This document shows, piece by piece, positions 1 to 7,794 of a stretch of 31,615 bases of DNA (positions are counted from its first letter, which is position 1; the number at the start of each line of letters is the position of its first letter). The notes beneath the pieces were generated by a model. That model was not told the origin of the DNA. It did not search any database and saw nothing but the letters and a program-made list of their open reading frames with translations. This DNA is from Streptomyces sp. NRRL F-5727. Lineage in GTDB: Bacteria; Actinomycetota; Actinomycetes; Streptomycetales; Streptomycetaceae. The position numbers and the translations under genes are program-made. The stretch is from assembly GCF_000719555.1 (NCBI RefSeq), contig NZ_JOGX01000071.1:1-31615 (forward strand), given 5' to 3'.

Positions 1-1
1 C

Positions 2-1336
2 CCCACCTCCTCCTCCCCCACGTCCACCACCTCGCTCTCCCTCCTCCTCGCCCTCGTCCTGCTGCTCGTCGGCGGGCTCGCCCTCGGTCTCCCCGACCGG
101 GCCGGCGCCGGCGTCGTCGCCGACTCGCTGATCTCGCAGGGCCGTCCGGCCACCTCGTCGTCCGTCGAGGACAGCACCTTCGGGCCGGAGAAGGCGTTCG
201 ACGGCAACTCCACCACCCGCTGGGCCAGTGCCGAAGGCATCGACCCGCAGTGGCTCCGCGTCGACCTCGGCCCCTCGGCGACCGTCTCCCGCGTCAAGCT
301 CGTCTGGGAGGTCGCCTACGCGAAGGAGTACCGCGTCGAGATCTCGTCCGACGGCACGACCTGGACCCGCCTCGCCACCGAGACCGCCGGGAACGGCGGC
401 ACGGACGACTGGACCGGGCTGACCGGGACGGGCCGCTACCTGCGCGTGTACGGGACCGTCCGCGGCACCCCGTACGGCTACTCCCTCTACACGGTGGAGG
501 TCTACGGCACCTCCTCGACCACGCCCCCGCCCGGCGGCGCGTTCACGGTCGTCGCGGCCGGCGACATCGCCGCCCAGTGCACCGCCTCCAGCAGCTCCTG
601 CGCCCACCCCAGGACCGCGGCGCTCGCGCAGCGGATCGCGCCGTCCTTCTACCTGACCATGGGCGACAACCAGTACGACGACGCCCTGCTCTCCGACTTC
701 CGCGCCTACTACGACAAGACCTGGGGCGTCTTCAAGGCGAAGACCCGGCCCGTGCCCGGCAACCACGAGACCTACGACCCGGCCGGTCCGCTCGCCGGCT
801 ACAAGGCGTACTTCGGCGCCGTCGCCTATCCGCAGGGCAAGCCGTACTACAGCTACGACCAGGGCAACTGGCACTTCGTCGCCCTCGACTCCAACTCCTT
901 CGACGACCCCGCGCAGATCCAGTGGCTCAAGGACGACCTCGCCCGCAACACCAAGGGTTGCGTCGCCGCCTACTTCCACCACCCGCTGTACTCCTCCGGC
1001 GGCCACGGCAACGACCCGGTCTCCCGGCCCGTCTGGAGGATCCTGTACGCCGCCAAGGCCGACCTCGTCCTCAACGGCCACGACCACCACTACGAGCGCT
1101 TCGCCCCGCAGGACCCCGACGGGCGGGCCACCGCCGACGGCATGGTCGAGATCGTCGGCGGCATGGGCGGCGCGGAGCCGTACGACATCGAGACCGTCCA
1201 GCCCAACAGCCAGAAGCGGATCAGCGGCACGTACGGCGTCCTGAAGCTCGACCTCACCGACACCACCTTCACCTGGCAGTACGTCGGCACCGACGACCAG
1301 GTCAAAGACTCCGCCCCGACCTACTCCTGCCACTGA
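2..1336 (+). CDS. Secreted metallophosphatase with F5/8 type C domain (5' partial)
   Basis: The reading frame is open from the first bases of the window, so the start codon lies upstream. The visible N-terminus has a Ser/Thr stretch, then a Leu/Val-rich hydrophobic segment (about visible residues 11-30) that looks like a secretion signal. About 110 residues of discoidin (F5/8 type C) domain follow, with FDGNSTTRWAS and WLRVDLG. The C-terminal half is a calcineurin-like phosphoesterase with the expected metal motifs: AGDIAAQC, MGDNQYDD, PGNHETYD, HHPLYSSG and NGHDHHYERF. In this family these residues hold a dinuclear metal centre that hydrolyses phosphoesters; the F5/8C module probably binds cell-surface or polymer carbohydrate. 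The natural substrate cannot be told from sequence. The stop overlaps the start of the MFS gene (TGATG), suggesting translational coupling. Confidence 0.9.
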   Translation, partial: PTSSSPTSTTSLSLLLALVLLLVGGLALGLPDRAGAGVVADSLISQGRPATSSSVEDSTFGPEKAFDGNSTTRWASAEGIDPQWLRVDLGPSATVSRVKLVWEVAYAKEYRVEISSDGTTWTRLATETAGNGGTDDWTGLTGTGRYLRVYGTVRGTPYGYSLYTVEVYGTSSTTPPPGGAFTVVAAGDIAAQCTASSSSCAHPRTAALAQRIAPSFYLTMGDNQYDDALLSDFRAYYDKTWGVFKAKTRPVPGNHETYDPAGPLAGYKAYFGAVAYPQGKPYYSYDQGNWHFVALDSNSFDDPAQIQWLKDDLARNTKGCVAAYFHHPLYSSGGHGNDPVSRPVWRILYAAKADLVLNGHDHHYERFAPQDPDGRATADGMVEIVGGMGGAEPYDIETVQPNSQKRISGTYGVLKLDLTDTTFTWQYVGTDDQVKDSAPTYSCH

Positions 1337-2631
1337 TGTACGTCGCGACCACCGGTCGCCCGGACGCGCCGCCCGCCCCCTCGGGGGTCCGGCGGCGCGT
1401 CCCCGGCACCGTCCTCGCGCTCGGCACGGTCAGCCTCGTCACCGACGTCTCCTCCGAGATGGTGACCGCCGTCCTGCCGCTGTACCTGGTCCTCGGACTC
1501 GGCCTCTCCCCCCTCCAGTTCGGGCTGCTCGACGGCCTGTCGACCGGCGCGACCGCCCTCGTACGGCTCCTGGGCGGCGCCACCGCCGACCGCGGCGGCC
1601 GGCACAAGACGGTCGGCGGCCTCGGCTATGCCCTGTCCGCCCTCTCCCGGCTCGGGCTGCTCCTCGCGGGCGGGGCGACCGGCTGGATCGCCGGTGCCAT
1701 CGGCGCCGACCGGCTCGGCAAGGGCGTGCGCACCGCCCCGCGCGACGCGCTCATCACCCTGCACAGTCCGCCCGAGGACCTGGGCCGCTCCTTCGGCACG
1801 CACCGGGCCATGGACACCACGGGGGCCCTGCTCGGGCCGCTGGCGGCCTTCGCACTGCTGTGGGCGACGGCGGACGCGTACGACGCCGTCTTCGCGGTCA
1901 GCTTCTGCGTGGGGGCGTTCGGGGTGGTGCTGTGGCTGCTGTTCGTGCCCGGCCGAGGGGGTGCCCCCGCCGTCGGCGCGCCGGACGGTCGGCGGGCGCG
2001 GCGCGCGCGGGGCGGGCTCCTGGCCGGGCTGCGCTCGCCCGGCTACCGGCGGATCGTCGTGTGTGCCGCGCTCCTCGGCGCGGCCACCATCGGCGACTCC
2101 TTCCTCTACCTGCTGCTCCAGCGCCGGCTCTCCTTCGACGCCACCTGGTTCCCCTTCCTGCCGCTGGGCGCCGCCGCCGTCTTCCTGCTCCTCGCCGTCC
2201 CGGCCGGCCGGCTCGCCGACCGCCTGGGGCACCGCCGCCCCCTGCTGTACGGGCACGGGGCCCTGTTCCTCGCGTACGGGCTGCTGCTGACGCCGCTGCC
2301 GGACATGGTCGTCCTGCTCGGCGTCCTGGCCCTGCTCGGTCTGTTCTACGCCGCCACCGACGGCGTCCTCATGGCCCTCACCGGCCCCTACCTGACCGAG
2401 GGGCGGCAGGCCGGCGGGCTCGCGCTCGTCCAGACCGCGCAGGCGCTCGCCCGGCTCGGCGCGGCGGTCGCGTTCGGCGCCCTGTGGACGGCGACCGGCC
2501 CGGAGACCGCGCTCGCCGCCGCCCTCGTCGCACTCGCCGTCGCCGTCTGCTGCTCCGCCCGCCTGCTCCCCCGGGGCGTCGCGGCCCCCGCCGGGCCGAG
2601 CGCCGCCGAGCCCTCCGAGAGGACCGACTGA
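1336..2631 (+). CDS. MFS transporter
   Basis: A protein of 431 residues dominated by hydrophobic helices separated by short basic loops, typical of a 12-helix major facilitator permease in the cytoplasmic membrane. The loop between helices 2 and 3 carries the MFS motif A signature (GGATADRGGRHKTVGG), and a related sequence (GRLADRLGHRRP) sits at the start of the second half. The start at 1336 was chosen because it overlaps the upstream stop (TGATG) and gives a short polar N-terminus before helix 1. The substrate is unknown. Its position between a secreted phosphatase and a beta-propeller protein suggests the three products are made together, but does not name the cargo. Confidence 0.88.
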   Translation: MYVATTGRPDAPPAPSGVRRRVPGTVLALGTVSLVTDVSSEMVTAVLPLYLVLGLGLSPLQFGLLDGLSTGATALVRLLGGATADRGGRHKTVGGLGYALSALSRLGLLLAGGATGWIAGAIGADRLGKGVRTAPRDALITLHSPPEDLGRSFGTHRAMDTTGALLGPLAAFALLWATADAYDAVFAVSFCVGAFGVVLWLLFVPGRGGAPAVGAPDGRRARRARGGLLAGLRSPGYRRIVVCAALLGAATIGDSFLYLLLQRRLSFDATWFPFLPLGAAAVFLLLAVPAGRLADRLGHRRPLLYGHGALFLAYGLLLTPLPDMVVLLGVLALLGLFYAATDGVLMALTGPYLTEGRQAGGLALVQTAQALARLGAAVAFGALWTATGPETALAAALVALAVAVCCSARLLPRGVAAPAGPSAAEPSERTD

Positions 2632-2633
2632 CC

Positions 2634-3623
2634 ATGCCCGCCCTGACCGGTGCCTCCACCCGTACCCGCGTCTGGATCATCGTGCTCGCGCTCCTGCTGC
2701 TCGGCGGCGGCGCCACCGCCTACACCCTGCGGGCGGCCTCGGGCCGCGACGCCGCGGCCGCCGGCACCGCCGACTCCGGCTTCACCCTCGCCGCGGGCGG
2801 CGGCACGCTGTACGCGCGGGACACCGCGACGGGGCGCGTCGCCCGCGTGGATCCCTCCGCGCCCGGCGGACGGGTGGCGGGCGGCCCCGCCTGCGACCGC
2901 TTCCACGCGGCCGGGGGCACCGCGCTCTGCCTCCGGCGCCGCCCCGGCGTCCCGGCCCGCTCGTACGTCATCGTGCTCGACCGCGGGCTGCGCGAGGTCC
3001 GCCGCATGAGCCTGCCGGGCATCCCCAGCCGGGCCCGCGTCTCGGCGTCGGGGTCCATGCTCGCCTGGACGATGTTCGCGACGGGCGACTCGTACGCCCG
3101 CTCCTCCTTCTCCACCCGCACCTCCGTCCTCGACCTGCGCACCGGCTACCTGGTGAAGAACATCGAACAGATCCCGCTGACCCTCGGCGGACGCCGCTAC
3201 CACGCGCCCGACGTCAACTACTGGGGCGTCAGCTTCGCGGCGGACGACAACCGCTTCTACGCCACGGTGTCCACGAACGGCCGCACCCACCTCGTCGAGG
3301 GCGACATGGCCTCCTGGTCCGCCCGGACCCTGCGCGAGAACGTCGAGTGCCCGTCCCTCTCCCCCGACGGCACCCGGCTCGCCTTCAAGAAGCGCGTCTC
3401 GGACGGCCCGCGCGAGCCGTGGCGGCTGTACGTGTACGACCTGGCCACCGGCCGCGAGCACCCGGTCGCCGAGCGGCGCGGCATCGACGACCAGGCCCTG
3501 TGGACGGACACCAGGACCCTCGCCTACGGCTACGGCGGCGGCATCTGGTCGGTCCCGGCCGACGGCGCGGGCACGCCCCGCCGGCTCGCCCCGGATGCCT
3601 CGTCCCCGACGCTCGCGGGCTGA
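2634..3623 (+). CDS. TolB-like beta-propeller protein, membrane anchored
   Basis: A protein of 329 residues. Residues 12-30 form one hydrophobic segment after an Arg-containing start, so it is either a signal anchor or an uncleaved signal peptide. The rest consists of repeating beta-strand segments with WD40/PD40-like pieces such as SLSPDGTRLAF, YVYDLATGREH and GGIWSVPADG, giving a likely six- or seven-bladed extracytoplasmic propeller of TolB type. The gene starts 2 nt after the MFS stop and is last in the three-gene operon. No catalytic residues are evident; a binding or scaffold role outside the membrane is inferred from the fold only. Confidence 0.8.
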   Translation: MPALTGASTRTRVWIIVLALLLLGGGATAYTLRAASGRDAAAAGTADSGFTLAAGGGTLYARDTATGRVARVDPSAPGGRVAGGPACDRFHAAGGTALCLRRRPGVPARSYVIVLDRGLREVRRMSLPGIPSRARVSASGSMLAWTMFATGDSYARSSFSTRTSVLDLRTGYLVKNIEQIPLTLGGRRYHAPDVNYWGVSFAADDNRFYATVSTNGRTHLVEGDMASWSARTLRENVECPSLSPDGTRLAFKKRVSDGPREPWRLYVYDLATGREHPVAERRGIDDQALWTDTRTLAYGYGGGIWSVPADGAGTPRRLAPDASSPTLAG

Positions 3624-3643
3624 ACCCCGCCGGGCGACGGTCC

Positions 3644-4489
3644 CTACCTGGGGACGCCGTTCCGTACCGCCTCCGTGCCGGGCCGGCCGTCGACGAACGG
3701 CTCGGTCAGGTGCGGGGTGGCGAGGTGGAGGGTGTCCGCGGACCGGCCGTGGAGCAGGAGCTGTTCCCTTGATGCCCTCGCCCGGGCCGGGTCCATCTCG
3801 TGCGCGTAGGCGAGGTCGGGGTGGAGCAGTTGGATGGCGTGGACGAGCACGTCGCCGGTCACCGCGACGCGTTCGCGCCCGGCCTCGACGAGCACACTCT
3901 GGTGCCCCGGCGTGTGACCGGGCGTGGCGAGCACCCGCTCGCCTCCGCGCAGCGGCGTCTCGCCCTTGAGCAGCCGGAGTTGACCGGTCCCCCGGAGCGG
4001 GTCGATCAGGCTGGACCGCAACTGCGGGTTGACCGCCTCGATCGCGTCGAACTCCGCCTGCTGCAGCAGGTACTCGGCGTTCGGGAAGAACGGCCGCGCC
4101 TGCTCGCCTCCGACGACGGCCCAGCCCACGTGATCGGTGTGGAGGTGGGTGAGGACCACGGTGTCCACGTCGGACGGTTCGATGCCCGCGGCGGCCAGTG
4201 AGGCCGGGAGCGCCCCGGGCACGGGCGCCCAGGAGGCCGCCGGGCCGTCGGCCGGGCCGATGCCCGCGTCGACGAGCGTCACGCCCCGGTCGCCGCGGAT
4301 GGCGAACGCGCGGAACCGGAGCCACCAGCGCCCGTCGGTGTCGAGCGCACCGGGGTCGAACCGGTCGGCCGCCGCCCACTGTTCGCTCGTGGCGTCGGGG
4401 AACGCCTCCGACCGGGCGGAGAAGAAGGGCCCCTCGCCGTCGGCGAGCGCGATGACGGTGTACGGGCCGACCTTGAGGGAGGGGATCAT
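3644..4489 (-). CDS. MBL-fold metallo-hydrolase
   Basis: A protein of 281 residues with the metallo-beta-lactamase zinc signature HLHTDH at 115-120, a later metal His in ATPGHTPGHQ, and the bridging Asp in AVTGDVLVH. The layout matches the quorum-quenching lactonase / methyl-parathion-hydrolase-like part of the superfamily, with no signal peptide, so it is probably cytoplasmic. Substrate unknown. A CAGTAT -10-like box (4497-4502, minus strand) ends 7 nt before the ATG and no Shine-Dalgarno is seen, so the mRNA may be leaderless. It converges on the TolB-like gene with a 20-nt gap; a small GTCCC/GGGAC inverted repeat (3642-3657) lies at its 3' end. Confidence 0.88.
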   Translation of the reverse strand: MIPSLKVGPYTVIALADGEGPFFSARSEAFPDATSEQWAAADRFDPGALDTDGRWWLRFRAFAIRGDRGVTLVDAGIGPADGPAASWAPVPGALPASLAAAGIEPSDVDTVVLTHLHTDHVGWAVVGGEQARPFFPNAEYLLQQAEFDAIEAVNPQLRSSLIDPLRGTGQLRLLKGETPLRGGERVLATPGHTPGHQSVLVEAGRERVAVTGDVLVHAIQLLHPDLAYAHEMDPARARASREQLLLHGRSADTLHLATPHLTEPFVDGRPGTEAVRNGVPR

Positions 4490-4546
4490 GGCCCCGATAC
4501 TGCCACCGCCGGGCGCGCCTCGACCACCGGCGCGGTCGGCTTGCCG

Positions 4547-5107
4547 TCAGCCGGTCAGGCGGCGCACGAGGGCCACCGCCTCGTCCGTACGTCCGGCTCC
4601 GCAGGTGCGCAGGATCTCGGCGAGGCCGGGGTGGCGGGTCGCGAGGAGGTCGGCGGCGTCCAGGAGGTCGACGGCGCCCGTGGTCGAGGTGAGGAGTTCG
4701 CGCAGTCTCCGGACGAACCGGAGGTCGGCTTCGGGGGTGTGTCCGCCGCCTCCGGCGGGCAGGGCCGTCGGCACGGAGGCGCCCAGGGAGTCCTGGCCGG
4801 GGGTGCGGCTGGCCCGCACCTCGGCGAGCCGGTCCGCCACGGCGTCGGGGGGTACGGAGCCGGCGCGGACCTCGTGGGCGAGGTGGAGCGCGGCGGAGAG
4901 CCGGGCCGCGGCGTCGGGGTTGGCGATCCGGGCGCGCTGGCCGCGCATCACGAGGCTGAGCATGGCGGGCGAGATCCCGATGACCTCCGCGAGACCGGAC
5001 TGGGTCACTCCGAACAGGGCGCACAGGTCCCGGCAGAGCTCCCCGAGGGGGGCGCCGTACCACTGACGCTGGAGTTCCAGATTGCGGGCTGTCGTGGTCT
5101 GGTCCAT
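4547..5107 (-). CDS. Helix-turn-helix DNA-binding protein
   Basis: A protein of 186 residues. Residues about 28-75 form a Cro/XRE-like helix-turn-helix (FGVTQSGLAEVIGISPAMLSLVMRG). The rest is a helical, Ala/Leu-rich domain of unknown role with a Gly-rich linker near 116-122. It lies divergent to a lipoprotein gene and near a Ser/Thr kinase. The start at 5107 is supported by an excellent promoter, TTGACA-18 nt-TAGCGT, whose expected transcription start falls on the A of the ATG. The mRNA should therefore be leaderless. The inverted repeat containing that -35 could be its own operator (inference). Confidence 0.82.
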   Translation of the reverse strand: MDQTTTARNLELQRQWYGAPLGELCRDLCALFGVTQSGLAEVIGISPAMLSLVMRGQRARIANPDAAARLSAALHLAHEVRAGSVPPDAVADRLAEVRASRTPGQDSLGASVPTALPAGGGGHTPEADLRFVRRLRELLTSTTGAVDLLDAADLLATRHPGLAEILRTCGAGRTDEAVALVRRLTG

Positions 5108-5113
5108 CCCGAC

Positions 5114-5143
5114 ACGCTAGGAGGGTCGATTGACACTTGTCAA
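5114..5143 (-). promoter_or_regulatory. Leaderless promoter of the HTH gene
   Basis: On the minus strand TTGACA (5143-5138) is followed after 18 nt by TAGCGT (5119-5114), and the start codon begins at 5107, 6 nt further on. This matches the vegetative sigma consensus and predicts initiation at the ATG itself. Confidence 0.7.
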
Positions 5144-5163
5144 AGGGAGTTTTCATATGTCAA
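5130..5163 (+). promoter_or_regulatory. Inverted repeat and divergent promoter region of the lipoprotein gene
   Basis: TTGACA-CT-TGTCAA (5130-5143) is a perfect inverted repeat whose two arms are -35 hexamers facing opposite ways. A third TGTCAA copy lies at 5158-5163. On the plus strand TTGACA is followed after 18 nt by CATATG (5154-5159), a weak -10, giving a leader of about 40 nt before the lipoprotein ATG. One bound protein could block both directions. Confidence 0.5.
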
Positions 5164-5204
5164 CCTCTCGACCGAAGGACACCTCTAGCTGATTGGTCGT
5201 CACC

Positions 5205-5657
5205 ATGCCCTGGAAGCGCACCTCTTCGGTCATCGCCGCCACGCTCGTCATGGGCCTCGGACTCACCGCCTGCGGAGGCGACGGTTCCGACTCCAAGGAC
5301 GACGCAGCCAAGCCCCCGGCCACGACCGCCCCCGAGAACCCCGCCTCGGACGCGCCGACCACGGAGGCGCCGGCGTCGGAGGCGCCCGCCGGAGACACCT
5401 CGCTCCCGCAGGACCTGCCGGAGGGGCTGCCGCTGCCGACCGGCCGGCTGACCTCGGTCACCGGCGGGAAGGGCGCCTACGTGCTGACCTACACCGTCGA
5501 CGACCAGGCGTCGGCCCTGGACTCGTACCGCAAGGCCCTGGAGGGCAAGGGCTACACCGTCGTGGAGATCGCCGGCACGGTCACCGCCACCAAGGGCACG
5601 GACGCCGTCTCGGTCGCCGGTACCGGCACCACCCTCGTGGTCACCGTCTCCTCCTGA
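5205..5657 (+). CDS. Small secreted lipoprotein
   Basis: A protein of 150 residues with a classic lipoprotein signal: MPWKR, a hydrophobic core, then the lipobox LTAC, placing the lipidated Cys near residue 23. A long Ala/Pro/Thr/Glu-rich linker follows (about residues 35-70, with repeated EAPAS-like words). A small C-terminal domain of about 80 residues resembles the fold that many Streptomyces lipoproteins carry (YVLTYTVDDQASALDSYRKALEGKGY). Function unknown. An in-frame TTG at 5193 with a weak GAAGGA upstream is an alternative start; the ATG gives the cleaner signal peptide. The Ser/Thr kinase gene follows after 35 nt. Confidence 0.78.
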   Translation: MPWKRTSSVIAATLVMGLGLTACGGDGSDSKDDAAKPPATTAPENPASDAPTTEAPASEAPAGDTSLPQDLPEGLPLPTGRLTSVTGGKGAYVLTYTVDDQASALDSYRKALEGKGYTVVEIAGTVTATKGTDAVSVAGTGTTLVVTVSS

Positions 5658-5692
5658 ACAGCCGCCTCCCGCGCCGGAGTACGCTGCGGCGC

Positions 5693-6868
5693 ATGGAGGC
5701 AGGGGGGATGCTCGCCGACCGCTACCGGCTCGTCGCGCCGATCGCGCGCGGGGCGCAGGGGACGGTCTGGCGGGCGGTCGACGCGCGGGCAGCAGGGGGA
5801 TCGCGGGGTTCCGGGGCCGGGGAAGTGGCCGTCAAGGTGTCGGGAGACGCCGGGGTCGAGTCGCTCCTCAGGCTGGTCTGCGAGCAGTCCGTCCGGATCG
5901 GGCACCCGCATGTGCTCACCCCGCTCGACTGGTTCGTCCGCGCCGACGAGGCGTGGCTGGTGCTGCCGCTCGTCCGCGGCGGCACCCTGGCCGGCCTGCT
6001 GGCGGACTACGGAGAACTCCCTCCCCCGGTCGCCCTGTTGATCGCGGAACAGCTTCTCGACGCCCTGACGGCGGTGCACGCCTCCGGCCTCGTGCACCGC
6101 GACGTGAAGCCGTCGAACGTCCTGCTCGCCGCGACGGGCGAGGGCCGCCCGCACGCGTACCTGGGCGACTTCGGCGTCGCCCGCGTCCTGCCGCACCTCC
6201 AGCTCACCTCGCCCGGCTTCGTGACGGGAACGGCCGACTACCTCGCGCCGGAAGTCCGCGCGGGCGGCCCGAGTTCACCCGCGCAGGACGTGTACGCGGC
6301 GGGCCTGGTCCTCCGCGACCTGGGCGCCCCCGCCGCACTCGTCACCGCGATGACCGCCGTCCTCCCGGAGGCCCGCCCGACCGCGGCGGCGGCCCGCGAC
6401 GCCCTCACGCGGGCGAGGCAGGCGCTGGGCCCGGAACGCTGGCCCGTGATCTGGGCGGACGACCCCTTCACCGTCCCCGACCAGTTCCCCGACGCCCCCG
6501 TCCCCGTCCGGTCCACGGACGCACCGGACACCACGACGACGGCCCCGACCGGGCGCCGCCCGCCCGGATGGCGGATGCCGGCGGCGGCCGGGGCCGCCGG
6601 GCTCGCCATGGCCGCTGCCCTGACTCTGACTCTGACTCTGACTCTGACTCTGACTACTGGGAACGGCGACGGCGACGCCCCCACTCCGTCACCGACCCCC
6701 GTCCCCAGCGACGCCGCCCGGGGCCTGCCGGACCCCGACGGCCCCACCCCCTTCACCCCGTGCGCACCGGAGGAGGCCCTCTCCGTCGGCTTCAGCCCCG
6801 AGGGCTACGCCCTCCTGTGCACCCACGTCGCCGGCACCCGCACGTACGAGTGGCGGCCCGCCCCTTGA
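5693..6868 (+). CDS. Membrane-anchored serine/threonine protein kinase
   Basis: A protein of 391 residues. Residues about 10-265 form a Hanks-type kinase domain: Gly-rich loop GAQGTVW (20-26), VAVKVS with Lys48, HRDVKPSN at 135-142, DFG at 159-161 and an APEV activation-segment end. It then has a Pro/Thr-rich juxtamembrane linker, one transmembrane helix (about 297-322) and a short extracytoplasmic tail of about 70 residues with two Cys. The helix includes (Leu-Thr) x6 at 310-321, encoded by six perfect CTGACT copies. Start is ambiguous. TACGCT (5680-5685) ends 7 nt before the ATG at 5693, favouring a leaderless mRNA; the ATG at 5708 has GGAGG at 5695-5699. Confidence 0.9.
   Translation: MEAGGMLADRYRLVAPIARGAQGTVWRAVDARAAGGSRGSGAGEVAVKVSGDAGVESLLRLVCEQSVRIGHPHVLTPLDWFVRADEAWLVLPLVRGGTLAGLLADYGELPPPVALLIAEQLLDALTAVHASGLVHRDVKPSNVLLAATGEGRPHAYLGDFGVARVLPHLQLTSPGFVTGTADYLAPEVRAGGPSSPAQDVYAAGLVLRDLGAPAALVTAMTAVLPEARPTAAAARDALTRARQALGPERWPVIWADDPFTVPDQFPDAPVPVRSTDAPDTTTTAPTGRRPPGWRMPAAAGAAGLAMAAALTLTLTLTLTLTTGNGDGDAPTPSPTPVPSDAARGLPDPDGPTPFTPCAPEEALSVGFSPEGYALLCTHVAGTRTYEWRPAP
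6620..6655 (+). repeat. Hexanucleotide tandem repeat (CTGACT)6 in the kinase transmembrane helix
   Basis: Six perfect CTGACT copies, 36 nt, encode alternating Leu-Thr in the membrane helix. At 50% GC the repeat stands out from its surroundings. A change of one unit adds or removes two residues without shifting the frame. Confidence 0.95.
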
Positions 6869-6872
6869 GAAC

Positions 6873-6889
6873 CCGCCGTCACCCGGCGG
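6873..6889. terminator. Hairpin between convergent kinase and SDR genes
   Basis: CCGCCG-TCACC-CGGCGG forms a perfect 6-bp GC stem just after the kinase stop, overlapping the SDR stop. There is no T-run, as is common for actinobacterial terminators, so it could serve both converging genes. Confidence 0.5.
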
Positions 6890-7685
6890 TCGGGACTCCC
6901 GTCGGGCTGAGCGCGTCGAGGGATTCCGGGACGGTCTGTCCGCCGTCCACGGTGAGGGTCTGGCCGGTGATGAACGCCGCCTCGTCGGAGGCCAGGAAGG
7001 CGACGGCGTGCGCGACGTCGGCGGTCTCGCCGATCCTGCCCAGCGGGATCGAGGCCGCCATCCTGTGCGCGTACTCCTCGCCCAGCGCGGTCAGCCCCTC
7101 CGTGCGGATGTTCCCGGGGAGGACGGCGTTCACGGTGATGCCCAGCGGCGCCAGCTCCAGGGCCGCTCCGCGCAGGAAACCGAGCTGCCCCGCCTTGCTC
7201 GCCCCGTAGTGGGACCAGCCGGTGTAGCCGGTGGTGGGGCCGGTGATGGAGGACGTCAGGACGACGCGGCCGCGGCCGGCGCGCTCCATCGCGGGCAGGC
7301 AGGCCCGGACGGCGAGGATGGAACCGCGCAGGTTGACGGCCAGGACCTCGTCGACGTCCGCCGCGGTCATCTCGCGCAACGGCTTCTCCGGGAAGATCCC
7401 GGCGTTCGCGCAGAGGACGTCGAGGTGACCGTGCCGTCGTTCCGCTTCGGCCGCCACCGCTTCGACGTCGCCCGCGTCACGCACGTCCAGGCCGAGCCCG
7501 GTGACCCGTCCGCCGGTGGACCGGACGAGTTCCGCGGCGACCTCACGGGCCGTCGCCTCGTCCCGGCCCGTGAGCACGACGGCCGCGCCACGGCGGGCGA
7601 ACAGCTCGGCGATCCCCCGCCCGATGCCGCGGGTTCCGCCCGTCACGACGACGGACCGCTCGTGCCAGGGGGTGGTGCGGATCAT
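6879..7685 (-). CDS. SDR family oxidoreductase
   Basis: A classical short-chain dehydrogenase/reductase of 268 residues. The cofactor motif TGGTRGIG is at 15-22, NAG at 94-96, the catalytic Ser at about 146 (TSS) and YGASK with Tyr160 and Lys164. The C-terminal GQTLTVDGG is typical of the FabG-like group, so an NAD(P)H-dependent keto-reduction or alcohol oxidation is likely; the substrate is unknown. The ATG at 7685 was preferred over the longer upstream frame because GAGGTG sits 8 nt before it. It appears to be a single-gene unit, convergent with the kinase gene. Confidence 0.9.
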   Translation of the reverse strand: MIRTTPWHERSVVVTGGTRGIGRGIAELFARRGAAVVLTGRDEATAREVAAELVRSTGGRVTGLGLDVRDAGDVEAVAAEAERRHGHLDVLCANAGIFPEKPLREMTAADVDEVLAVNLRGSILAVRACLPAMERAGRGRVVLTSSITGPTTGYTGWSHYGASKAGQLGFLRGAALELAPLGITVNAVLPGNIRTEGLTALGEEYAHRMAASIPLGRIGETADVAHAVAFLASDEAAFITGQTLTVDGGQTVPESLDALSPTGVPTAG

Positions 7686-7794
7686 GACTCGTTCACCTCG
7701 TCGTGCGTCGGCGGTCGCGATCACTCACCGTAGCCGAGGCGGCACCCGGCCCGCCCCCGGCTCACCTGAACGAAGGACGACGGACCACGACGGA

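Noticed and set aside
2388..5156. A 922-codon open frame on the minus strand
   Set aside because: It runs antisense to the TolB-like and MFS genes and in another frame through the MBL and HTH genes. Its product is Arg/Pro/Gly-rich with no recognisable domain, as expected from high-GC shadow frames.
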